Below, piece after piece: positions 5,946-13,592 of a stretch of DNA of 31,997 nucleotides; the first letter of the stretch is position 1, and the number at the start of each line of letters is the position of its first letter. Both the position numbers and the translations under genes were made by a program. Origin of the DNA: a virus; IMG/VR virus record IMGVR_UViG_3300025849_001557, positions 1 through 31,997 of that record, one strand, 5' to 3'. The notes below the pieces were generated by a model. The model saw only the letters and a program-made list of their open reading frames with translations, was not told the origin of the DNA and made no database searches.

Positions 5946-6407
5946 ATGCCAAAAAAGAAGTTTTCCGAAACAAAAGTAGGTAAGTTTTTAGGTAGTGTTG
6001 CACCAGGAATATTAGGTGTAGCAAGTGACTTATTGCCAGACGCTGGCTTATTAAACGTTGTTAAAGGTTTAATAATAAAAGACGAAACTATCAAACCTGA
6101 AGACAAAGAAACTGCTTTAAAACTATTAGAACAAGATCAAGTAGAGATGCAAGAAGTGTCCAAGCGTTGGGCAAGTGACATGAAATCTGATTCATGGCTT
6201 TCTAAGAACACACGCCCAATGTCTTTGATATTTTTAACAGTATCTATGGTAATACTTATACTACTAGATAGTTTTAAAATAGAGTTTCATGTAGCTGAGG
6301 GATGGGTTTCATTATTGCAAACTCTTTTAGTTACAGTGTACGTTGCGTACTTTGGTTCACGGGGAGCGGAAAAATTCAAAAGTATAGGTAATAATAATAA
6401 TAAGTAA
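5946..6407 (+). CDS. Holin of the 3TM (GTA holin-like) family
   Basis: This would make holes in the host inner membrane at the end of infection. The 153 residues start with a soluble part containing a Gly/Ala-rich amphipathic segment (SVAPGILGVASDLLP) and a helix (ETALKLLEQDQVEMQEVSK). The segment RWASDMKSDSWLSKNTRPM (about 74-92) is a hallmark of the phage 3TM holin family. It is followed by two clear membrane spans at about 93-110 (LIFLTVSMVILILLD) and 119-136 (SLLQTLLVTVYVAYFG), and a short charged tail. No endolysin is seen nearby; it may lie outside the window. The start is seven bases after the previous stop. Confidence 0.85.
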   Translation: MPKKKFSETKVGKFLGSVAPGILGVASDLLPDAGLLNVVKGLIIKDETIKPEDKETALKLLEQDQVEMQEVSKRWASDMKSDSWLSKNTRPMSLIFLTVSMVILILLDSFKIEFHVAEGWVSLLQTLLVTVYVAYFGSRGAEKFKSIGNNNNK

Positions 6408-6433
6408 AATTAATAACAATTAAATTAAATCAA

Positions 6434-6691
6434 ATGAGTAAAGAAGTAAAAAAGATTACAGAAGAAGAATTAAAGAACATAAAAGAAGTTAGTTCTAAAT
6501 ACAATGGGATTCTAACAGAGATGGGTTTTCACCAACTAAGACAGTGCAGTTTATCTAAATTAGCTGAGGAAGAAATTGAAAAGCTAGATAAAGTTAAAAA
6601 AGATTTAGAAGAGAAATACGGTCCAGTTAATATTAATTTAGAAGACGGTACTTATTCTGAAATAGAATCACAGGAAGATAAAGGTGAATAA
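6434..6691 (+). CDS. Conserved phage coiled-coil protein, 85 aa
   Basis: This short acidic helical protein starts with KKITEEELKNIKEVSSKYNG and has heptad-like spacing through LSKLAEEEIEKLDKVKKDLE. It ends with EKYGPVNINLEDGTYSEIE. The closing 'eKYG..ninledGty' phrase is one I associate with small proteins found in many phages of Bacteroidota; their role is not known. The C-terminal end overlaps the next start by 8 bases. The leader AATTAAATTAAATCAAATG is of the A/T type. Confidence 0.75.
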   Translation: MSKEVKKITEEELKNIKEVSSKYNGILTEMGFHQLRQCSLSKLAEEEIEKLDKVKKDLEEKYGPVNINLEDGTYSEIESQEDKGE

Positions 6692-6911
6692 TATTATTAG
6701 AAAAATCAGTATTGGCTCTGATTATAAGAACGATGCAATGCATTATTCTTTAGGTCAGCAAGTGTATGGTGGTCACGTTATATCACATATATTAGAAGAT
6801 ACTGAAGATAATTCTTATAATATTCATATAAAGAAAGATGATGAAATATTGCCGTGGAAGAAGTTTAATTCTAACATGGCAATATCCATCGAGTACGACT
6901 TACAGTATTAA
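6684..6911 (+). CDS. Conserved phage protein of unknown function, 75 aa
   Basis: The 75-residue beta-rich protein has ISIGSDYKNDAMHYSLGQQV near the front, then a GGHVISHI strand, a Tyr-Asn-Ile strand pair and a closing WKKFNSNMAISIEYDLQY. I recall this 'DYKnaMHY.vGQ.v.gG' and 'W..Fn..mp.s.EY' pattern from small proteins in phages of Bacteroidota, without an experimental function. It overlaps the previous gene by 8 bases, and its last base is the first base of the next start (TAATG), so the three genes are coupled. Confidence 0.75.
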   Translation: MNNIIRKISIGSDYKNDAMHYSLGQQVYGGHVISHILEDTEDNSYNIHIKKDDEILPWKKFNSNMAISIEYDLQY

Positions 6912-7522
6912 TGAACTCATTATACGACTTTATAGTTAGACCTCTTGGAAAAGAATATTCTAACGATATAAATATAGGTGGCATAAAGTTAATTTTAAAC
7001 ACCAAGATAGAAAGTTTTAAGTTTGTAAATAACTTAGCTGTAGTTGTTTCAATTCCTCTAGCTTATAAAACACATATTAATGTTGGCGATATAATAGTTA
7101 TACATCATAATGTGTTTAGAACTTTTTACGATATAAAAGGTAAAAAGAAAAAAAGCAGATCTTGGTTTAAAGAGGATTTGTATTTTTGTTCTTTAGATCA
7201 AGTTTATTTATATAAGGATAAAAAAGACGATGATTTTAAATCTATAAACAATAGATGCTTTATAAAACCATTAAAATCAAAACGCAAGTTTAGCGTAGAT
7301 AAAGAGCAAAAGCTTATTGGTATATTAAAAATAGGTAATAGTTCGTTAGAAGCCGCCGGTGTGAGCGAGGGAGACCTTGTTGGTTACACCCCGTATGGAG
7401 AGTATGATTTTATTATTAATAATGAAAGATTGTACTGTATGAAATCAAATGATATTGTAATTAAATATGGAGATAAAGAAAACCAAACTGAATATAATCC
7501 AAGCTGGGCAAATAGCGGTTGA
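6911..7522 (+). CDS. Putative tandem GroES-like (double cpn10 fold) protein, 203 aa
   Basis: The protein appears to contain two cpn10-like beta barrels. Residues 5-100: YDFIVRPLG, then IGGIKLILNTKIES, a strand FVNNLAVVVSI and GDIIVIHHNVFR. This follows the order first strand, loop with GG, second strand, GDxV strand of GroES. Residues 113-187: NNRCFIKPL, LIGILKIGN, then SEGDLVGYTPYGEYDFIINN and ERLYCMKSNDIVIKYG. The last part follows the GroES end (GDIVIF..GYG, then EEVLIMSESDILAIV) closely. The second unit seems to lack a long mobile loop. It might partner with the phage GroEL, cap a ring as a pseudo-dimer, or use the barrel for another task in head assembly. The fold is inferred by eye. It sits in a coupled set just before the terminase genes. 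Confidence 0.65.
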   Translation: MNSLYDFIVRPLGKEYSNDINIGGIKLILNTKIESFKFVNNLAVVVSIPLAYKTHINVGDIIVIHHNVFRTFYDIKGKKKKSRSWFKEDLYFCSLDQVYLYKDKKDDDFKSINNRCFIKPLKSKRKFSVDKEQKLIGILKIGNSSLEAAGVSEGDLVGYTPYGEYDFIINNERLYCMKSNDIVIKYGDKENQTEYNPSWANSG

Positions 7523-7748
7523 TGAATTAATAAAGGTGGCTAAAGAACCTATTGTAGACTCTGGTGATGATATATCAGCAGATCGTTTAAAAAACGCAGC
7601 GGCAACAAAAAAACTAGCTATATTTGATGCTTTTGAAATATTAACAAGAATTCAAGAGGAGAAAGATATATTAAATGAAAAACCTAAAGAAGTGAAAGAA
7701 GAAAAAGCTTTTAAAGGTTTTGCTGAAGGAAGGTCTAAAAATGTATAA
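7467..7748 (+). CDS. Putative terminase small subunit, 93 aa
   Basis: The 93-residue helical protein lies directly before the large terminase. It reads NIIQAGQIAVDELIKVAKEP, then DDISADRLKNAAATKKLAIF, and DAFEILTRIQEEKD. That order (helix, Asp-rich turn, AAATKK helix, long charged helix) is remembered as common just upstream of terL in flavobacterial and crAss-like phages. Small terminases recognise viral DNA and regulate the motor, but there is no clear helix-turn-helix here, so the role rests mainly on position. The chosen start overlaps the previous gene by 56 bases. No nearer in-frame ATG preserves the first helix. Its last 8 bases overlap the terL start. Confidence 0.65.
   Translation: MEIKKTKLNIIQAGQIAVDELIKVAKEPIVDSGDDISADRLKNAAATKKLAIFDAFEILTRIQEEKDILNEKPKEVKEEKAFKGFAEGRSKNV
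7725..7733 (+). promoter_or_regulatory. Shine-Dalgarno-like box before terL
   Basis: GAAGGAAGG ends seven bases before the ATG at 7741. It is the only clear purine-rich box of this kind in the window, where other starts follow A/T leaders. It favours 7741 over the upstream in-frame ATG at 7720. The box also encodes residues of the preceding protein, so selection may act on either. Confidence 0.45.
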
Positions 7749-9957
7749 GCAAAGTTTATATAAAATATTAGATAATTATATTAACGCTAAAATTCTTAAA
7801 AGAAATAATAAGTACAAAAAGTGGGAGTATGGTTATAATGAAAAGCATGATATTGTTATAATATCCAAAGATGGTACTATAGGTGATGTATATGAAATAG
7901 ATAACTTAAAAATAGCATTACCATCTACTCCAGAAAAAGTTATTAATTTAGGTAATAAAAAATGGAGCAAGGTTGATCCACCTGTAGAATTTAAGAGTAT
8001 AAAAACAATATTCGACTGGGAGGATTACCCTATAGAGTTTAAAGAAAAATGGTATGATTACATCAATGATGAGTTTAATAAAAGAGAAAAAGGTTTTTGG
8101 TTCATTAATAAGGACATTCCTACTTATATTACTGGTACTCATTACATGTACTTGCAGTGGTCCAAGATTGATGTTGGGAAACCAGACTTTAGGGAATCAA
8201 ACAGATTATTCTTTATATTCTGGGAAGCTTGCAAGGCCGATATTAGATCCTATGGGATGTGCTACCTTAAGAACCGTAGATCTGGATTTTCTTTCATGTC
8301 ATCAGCTGAAATTGTTAATCTTGCAACAATATCCTCGGATTCACGGTTCGGTGTATTGTCCAAATCTGGACAAGATGCTAAGAAGATGTTCACTGACAAG
8401 GTGGTACCAATCTCTGTTAATTATCCGTTCTTCTTCAAACCCATCCAGGACGGAATGGACCGTCCAAAGACCGAGCTTGCCTACAGGGTCCCGGCCTCGA
8501 AATTTACCAGGAGACGACTCGATTCCAAGGATAGATCCAAGCAAGAAGCCCTTGAAGGTTTGGACACGACCATCGACTGGAAGAACACGGGTGATAACGC
8601 CTACGATGGGGAGAAACTTAAACTCCTCGTCCATGATGAATCGGGGAAGTGGGAAAGGCCGAACAACATCCTCGACAACTGGAGGGTTACAAAAACCACC
8701 CTTAGATTAGGTAGTAGAGTAATTGGTAAGTGTATGATGGGATCAACATCAAACGCTTTAGATAAAGGAGGAGATAATTTTAAAAAATTATACTACGATT
8801 CAGATGTTACAAAAAGAAACGCCAATGGACAGACTCGCTCAGGACTATATTCTTTGTTCATTCCTATGGAATGGAACTACGAAGGATACATTGATTCTTA
8901 TGGAATACCTGTCTTCGACACACCACAGAAAGCAGTTACAGATCCGCATGGCACGAAGATAAAGCAAGGTGTAATAGAGTATTGGCAGAATGAAGTTGAA
9001 GGATTAAAAGGTGATCAAGACGGTTTAAATGAATTTTATCGCCAGTTTCCAAGAACAGAGGAACACGCTTTTAGAGATGAAGCAAAACAATCTTTATTTA
9101 ATCTAACTAAAATATATGAGCAAATAGATTGGAACGGAGACTTGAGACATAGTAATTTAATAACTCAAGGTAATTTTCAATGGGAAAATGGAATAAGAGA
9201 TACTAAAGTTATTTTTGTCCCTCATAATAAGGGTAGATTTTATGTATCTTGGATACCATCACCACATTTGCAAAATAAAATTATAATAAAAAGAGGTTTA
9301 AAATACCCAGCTAATGAACATATGGGGGCTTTTGGTTGTGATAGTTATGATATATCAGGAACAGTAGACGGTAGAGGATCTAACGGAGCTTTACATGGTT
9401 TAACCAAGTTTAGTATGGAAGATGCTCCAGCTAACCACTTTTTTCTAGAATATATAGCTAGACCTCAAACTGCAGAAATATTTTTTGAAGATGTATTAAT
9501 GGCTTGCATATTTTATGGTATGCCTATACTTGCAGAGAATAATAAACCTAGATTATTATATCATTTTAAGAGAAGAGGATATAGAGGTTTTGCAATGAAC
9601 AGACCAGATAAACTTAAATTATCAGTAACAGAAAGAGAGATAGGTGGAATACCAAACTCTAGTGAGGATATAAAACAAGCACACGCTGCTGCAATTGAAT
9701 CATATATTGAAGATTTTATTGGCATAAAAAACAATGGTGAACACGGGGAAATGTATTTTCAAAGAACACTAGAGGATTGGGCCAAGTTTAATATTAATAA
9801 TAGAACAACACATGATGCTTCTATAAGCTCTGGTTTAGCAATAATGGCTTGTAATAAAAACAAGTATAGACCTGTAGCACGTCTAGAGAAAAAAGTTTTT
9901 GATCTAGGAATAAAAAAATACAGTAATAACGGTCTTATGTCAAAAATAATTGAATAA
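7741..9957 (+). CDS. terL: Terminase large subunit (ATPase and nuclease)
   Basis: This is the motor that cuts concatemers and pumps DNA into the prohead. With the start at 7741 it has 738 residues. The ATPase half shows a Walker A-like KNRRSGFSFM (177-186, an Arg-rich variant also seen in related phages), Walker B LLVHDE (295-300) and coupling motif GSTSN (334-338). The nuclease half has an RNase H-like first acidic cluster FGCDSYD (D534, D537), a downstream Glu-containing helix/strand region, and THDASISS with D692. An upstream ATG at 7720 would add seven residues. I prefer 7741 because of the purine box and the 8-base overlap with the small subunit. The stretch encoding roughly residues 160-320 is far richer in G+C than the rest; see findings. 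No frameshift is seen. Confidence 0.93.
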   Translation: MYKQSLYKILDNYINAKILKRNNKYKKWEYGYNEKHDIVIISKDGTIGDVYEIDNLKIALPSTPEKVINLGNKKWSKVDPPVEFKSIKTIFDWEDYPIEFKEKWYDYINDEFNKREKGFWFINKDIPTYITGTHYMYLQWSKIDVGKPDFRESNRLFFIFWEACKADIRSYGMCYLKNRRSGFSFMSSAEIVNLATISSDSRFGVLSKSGQDAKKMFTDKVVPISVNYPFFFKPIQDGMDRPKTELAYRVPASKFTRRRLDSKDRSKQEALEGLDTTIDWKNTGDNAYDGEKLKLLVHDESGKWERPNNILDNWRVTKTTLRLGSRVIGKCMMGSTSNALDKGGDNFKKLYYDSDVTKRNANGQTRSGLYSLFIPMEWNYEGYIDSYGIPVFDTPQKAVTDPHGTKIKQGVIEYWQNEVEGLKGDQDGLNEFYRQFPRTEEHAFRDEAKQSLFNLTKIYEQIDWNGDLRHSNLITQGNFQWENGIRDTKVIFVPHNKGRFYVSWIPSPHLQNKIIIKRGLKYPANEHMGAFGCDSYDISGTVDGRGSNGALHGLTKFSMEDAPANHFFLEYIARPQTAEIFFEDVLMACIFYGMPILAENNKPRLLYHFKRRGYRGFAMNRPDKLKLSVTEREIGGIPNSSEDIKQAHAAAIESYIEDFIGIKNNGEHGEMYFQRTLEDWAKFNINNRTTHDASISSGLAIMACNKNKYRPVARLEKKVFDLGIKKYSNNGLMSKIIE
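8221..8700 (+). other. GC-rich mosaic patch inside terL
   Basis: By hand count, 8461-8700 contains 125 G+C of 240 (52%), while 8701-8820 contains 36 of 120 (30%). The 60-base rows from 8221 to 8460 are between 35 and 47%. Inside the patch codons such as CTC, GTC, GCC, CCG and AGG appear, which are rare elsewhere. The reading frame is continuous. The patch encodes the Walker region and the segment between Walker A and B. Confidence 0.8.
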
Positions 9958-12339
9958 ATGAAAATATACACTAACTCAAATAGCGCATTTCCAAGTCAGG
10001 TAGTACCAGACGCAGAAAAAGCTACGTTTGAATACGGTTCGCAAGTAGCTTCTGCTATTGAGACAGAATGGTTTGGCGCGGGTAGAACTAACGGTAATAG
10101 ATACTTAACTAGTTTCAATAACTTTCATCATCTTCGTTTATATGCTCGTGGAGAACAGTCCGTTCAAAAATACAAGGATGAATTATCTATTAATGGAGAT
10201 TTAAGTTATTTAAATCTTGACTGGAAGCCAGTGCCAATACTTGCTAAGTTCGTAGATATAGTTGTAAACGGTATTTCTAGTAAAGAGTATGATATAAAAG
10301 CTTATTCACAAGATCCTGAGTCAGTAAAGAAAAGAACACAGTATGCAACTAATGTTGCTAAAGATATGTTTGCAGCCGAGCAAATTCAAAAAGCTCAACA
10401 AGATTTAGGTATAAACATGTCTTCATCTAATGTGCCAAAGGATCAATTACCTGAAACTAAAGAAGACTTAGAGCTACACATGCAGCTGTCATATAAACAG
10501 TCTGTAGAAATAGCAGAAGAAGAAGCTATCTCAACAACGTTAGCAAGCAATAAATGGGAGTTAACTAAAAGAAGATTAAATGAAGATTTAGTTGTATGTG
10601 GTATAGCTGCCGCTAAAACTAATTTTAATAAAGCCAACGGGATAACATTAGACTATGTAGATCCAGCTTATTTAATATACTCTTACACAGAAGATCCAAA
10701 TTTTGAAGATATATATTATGTTGGTGAGGTTAAGTCTATAACAATACCTGAACTTAAAAAACAATTTCCAGATATTTCAGAAGATGAATTACAAAGAATT
10801 CAAGAAATGCCTGGTAACAAACAGTATATAACTGGGTGGGGTAATTATGATAACAACACTGTTCAAGTTTTATACTTTGAATATAAGACTTATACTAATC
10901 AAGTTTTTAAACTTAAAAGAACTGACCAAGGATTAGAAAAGATAATTCAAAAAACAGACAAGTTTAATCCACCAGAAAACGATACATTTGAAAAGGTGTC
11001 TAGGTCTATTGAGGTTCTTTATTCTGGAGCTAAAGTTTTAGGCACAAATACAATGTTAAAATGGGAGCTAGCTGAGAACATGACTAGACCATCAGCTGAT
11101 ACTACTAAAGTGGAAATGAACTACACTATCTGTGCACCTAAAATGTATAAAGGTAGAATAGAATCATTAGTTGGTAGATGTACAGGTTTTGCTGACATGA
11201 TACAGATTACACATTTAAAAATGCAACAAGTTTTAGCACGTATGGTGCCAGATGGTGTATTTTTAGATATGGATGGTTTAGCTGAAGTAGACTTAGGTAA
11301 TGGGACAAACTATAACCCAGCTGAAGCATTAAATATGTATTTCCAAACTGGTAGTATAGTTGGTAGATCACTTACTCAAGATGGAGATCCCAACAGAGGT
11401 AAAGTACCTATACAAGAACTACAGACGTCAGCCTCTGGAGCTAAACTACAATCCCTAATACAAACGTATCAGTATTACTTACAAATGATAAGAGATGTCA
11501 CGGGATTAAATGAGGCTCGTGACGGTAGTATGCCTGATAAAGACGCGTTAGTTGGTTTAGCTAAAATGGCAGCTAACCAATCTAACATAGCTACAAAACA
11601 TATAAACAACGCTAGTTTATATATAGCTTTACGTATATGTGAAAACATATCACTAAAAATAACTGATGTATTAAACTTTCCTTTAACTGCTAATAGCTTA
11701 ATTGAAAGTATATCTCTTTATAATGTAGAAACATTAAGAGAAGTACAGTATCTAAACTTACATGACTTTGGTATATTTTTAGAACTAGAGCCAGACACAG
11801 AAGAAAAAGCTCAATTAGAACAAAACATACAGATCGCATTACAATCTGGTGGCATTGATTTAGAAGATGCTATTGATGTTAGACAAATAAAAAATCTAAA
11901 GTTAGCTAATCAACTCTTAAAACAAAAAAGAAAAAAGAAATACAAGAGAGATCAAGCAGCGGCTCAAGCAAATATACAAATGCAGGCTCAAGCAAATGCT
12001 AAAACAAATGAGCAAGCTGCGTTAGCTGAGGTTCAAAAACAACAAGCATTGACTGAGCAACACGTTAATTTAGAAAATGCAAAATCTCAGTTTGAAATAC
12101 AAAGGATGCAAGTAGAGCTAGAAGGTAAAAAGCATTTGATGGCTCAGCAATTCGAATACGATAGGCAATTAGCTGAGATTGAAGCTCAAACTAAAACTTT
12201 AAAAGAACAAGAAATAGAAGATCGTAAAGATAAAAGAATAAAGATGGAAGGTTCTCAACAAAGTCAATTAATAGATCAAAGACAAAATGATCTACTTCCT
12301 ATCGACTTTCAACAATCACAAGTTGGTGAAGGATTTTAA
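9958..12339 (+). CDS. Portal protein
   Basis: The 793-residue product is encoded immediately after terL (stop and start abut). It forms the ring at one capsid vertex through which DNA enters and leaves. The N-terminal region (GNRYLTSFNNFHHLRLYARG, then LNLDWKPVPILAKFVDIVV) is typical of the portal family in crAss-like and flavobacterial phages. The middle includes helical stem and clip segments (NEARDGSMPDKDALVGLAKM). From about residue 630 the chain becomes a long Gln/Lys/Glu-rich helix (KRKKKYKRDQAAAQANIQMQ and onward), probably a coiled coil reaching to about 770. This may form the barrel inside the capsid. The last residues (LLPIDFQQSQ) are a short unstructured tail. Confidence 0.88.
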   Translation: MKIYTNSNSAFPSQVVPDAEKATFEYGSQVASAIETEWFGAGRTNGNRYLTSFNNFHHLRLYARGEQSVQKYKDELSINGDLSYLNLDWKPVPILAKFVDIVVNGISSKEYDIKAYSQDPESVKKRTQYATNVAKDMFAAEQIQKAQQDLGINMSSSNVPKDQLPETKEDLELHMQLSYKQSVEIAEEEAISTTLASNKWELTKRRLNEDLVVCGIAAAKTNFNKANGITLDYVDPAYLIYSYTEDPNFEDIYYVGEVKSITIPELKKQFPDISEDELQRIQEMPGNKQYITGWGNYDNNTVQVLYFEYKTYTNQVFKLKRTDQGLEKIIQKTDKFNPPENDTFEKVSRSIEVLYSGAKVLGTNTMLKWELAENMTRPSADTTKVEMNYTICAPKMYKGRIESLVGRCTGFADMIQITHLKMQQVLARMVPDGVFLDMDGLAEVDLGNGTNYNPAEALNMYFQTGSIVGRSLTQDGDPNRGKVPIQELQTSASGAKLQSLIQTYQYYLQMIRDVTGLNEARDGSMPDKDALVGLAKMAANQSNIATKHINNASLYIALRICENISLKITDVLNFPLTANSLIESISLYNVETLREVQYLNLHDFGIFLELEPDTEEKAQLEQNIQIALQSGGIDLEDAIDVRQIKNLKLANQLLKQKRKKKYKRDQAAAQANIQMQAQANAKTNEQAALAEVQKQQALTEQHVNLENAKSQFEIQRMQVELEGKKHLMAQQFEYDRQLAEIEAQTKTLKEQEIEDRKDKRIKMEGSQQSQLIDQRQNDLLPIDFQQSQVGEGF

Positions 12340-12365
12340 ATTTTAACAATTAATTATATTATATC

Positions 12366-13577
12366 ATGTCAGAAACAAAAACAAATGAACCTGTTAAACA
12401 GGAAGGTGAGTTTAAATTAAAAAAGAAAACACCTAAAAAATTAGGGATTACCAATAATGATCCCGTTAAAGTAGATTTAACTAAACCAGAAGCAACAGGG
12501 GAAGTAGTTCCTGATGTTGTTAAGGTTGATATACCTAAAGACGATGCCATTCAAATCGGAGAAACAGAGAAAGTGGATGTGGGCGAACAAGCCGGAGATA
12601 GCACTAAAGTGGACAAACAAGTACAAGAGTCCACTGAAGATGCTCAAGAGTCTTCACCAATCCAAGAAATAATAGAAGAAGATAAAGATAAAGTAAAAGA
12701 GATTAAAAAAGAGATTGTTGAAGCTAAACAAGAGCAACAAATTCTTAATAAACCTTTACCTGAAAACATCGAAAAATTAATTGACTTCATGGAATCTACT
12801 GGTGGTACAGTAGAAGATTATGTAGCATTAAATAAAGATTACTCATCTCTTGATAGTGCACAGCTATTAAGTGAGTATTATAAAAAAACAAAACCACATT
12901 TAGATCAAGAAGAAATAAATTTTCTAATGGAAGATGCTTTTAACTTTGACGAAGATGTGGACGAAGCAAGAGAGATTCGTAAGAAAAAACTTGCATATAA
13001 AGAAGAAGTTGCAAAAGCTAAAAGCTATTTAGAAAGTTCAAAAAGTAAATATTACGAGGAAATCAAGTTGAAACCAAGTGCCACTGGAGAACAAAAAGAA
13101 GCTTTAAACTTTTACAACAACTATAAGCAACAACAAGAGCTTGCAACTAAATTACATGGTGATTTTAGAGACAATACTAAAAAATTATTTTCTTCAGACT
13201 TCAAAGGTTTTGATTTTAACGTAGGAGATAAAAAATTTAGATATGGAGTAAAAGACCCTGTTAAGGTTGGTGAAACTCAATCTGATGTACAAAACTTTGT
13301 TAGTAGATTTTCTAATGATGAAGGTCAAATTGTAGATCAAAAAGGGTATCATAAAGCAATGTATGCTGCGATGAACGCTGATAAACTAGCTCATCATTTT
13401 TATGAACAAGGGAAAGCTGATGGCATTAAAAATGTTATTAGTAGCTCTAAAAATCCTTCAAAAGACGGACCGAGGCAAGTTGCTGATGGAAATGTTTTTA
13501 TAAACGGGTTAAAAGTAAAATCAATTAGTGGTTTAGATTCATCAAAATTAAAAATCAAAACAAAAAAATTTAACTAA
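12366..13577 (+). CDS. Putative capsid scaffolding protein, 403 aa
   Basis: The gene sits between portal and major capsid protein, the usual scaffold position. The product is very hydrophilic, rich in Lys, Glu, Asp and Gln, and predicted to be mostly helical. The front contains KVD four times (residues 35-37, 53-55, 69-71, 81-83) in a disordered, alternating acidic/basic stretch. A long helical region follows (KDKVKEIKKEIVEAKQEQQI), then a domain with FDEDVDEAREIRKKKLAYKE. The C-terminal part is basic and ends in GLDSSKLKIKTKKFN, a common feature of scaffold C-termini that touch the capsid shell. No protease motif is visible. Scaffold identity is from position and composition. Confidence 0.78.
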   Translation: MSETKTNEPVKQEGEFKLKKKTPKKLGITNNDPVKVDLTKPEATGEVVPDVVKVDIPKDDAIQIGETEKVDVGEQAGDSTKVDKQVQESTEDAQESSPIQEIIEEDKDKVKEIKKEIVEAKQEQQILNKPLPENIEKLIDFMESTGGTVEDYVALNKDYSSLDSAQLLSEYYKKTKPHLDQEEINFLMEDAFNFDEDVDEAREIRKKKLAYKEEVAKAKSYLESSKSKYYEEIKLKPSATGEQKEALNFYNNYKQQQELATKLHGDFRDNTKKLFSSDFKGFDFNVGDKKFRYGVKDPVKVGETQSDVQNFVSRFSNDEGQIVDQKGYHKAMYAAMNADKLAHHFYEQGKADGIKNVISSSKNPSKDGPRQVADGNVFINGLKVKSISGLDSSKLKIKTKKFN

Positions 13578-13592
13578 TTAAAATTACAAATT

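Noticed and set aside
7720-7740. Upstream start for terL adding MLKEGLK
   Set aside because: The ATG at 7741 has the only clear purine-rich box at correct distance and the shorter overlap. The upstream start cannot be fully excluded.
8054-8710. 218-codon + frame overlapping terL, with a 97-codon minus frame at 8341-8634
   Set aside because: Both coincide with the GC-rich patch, where stop codons are rarer. TerL in the main frame has all its motifs, so these are shadows.
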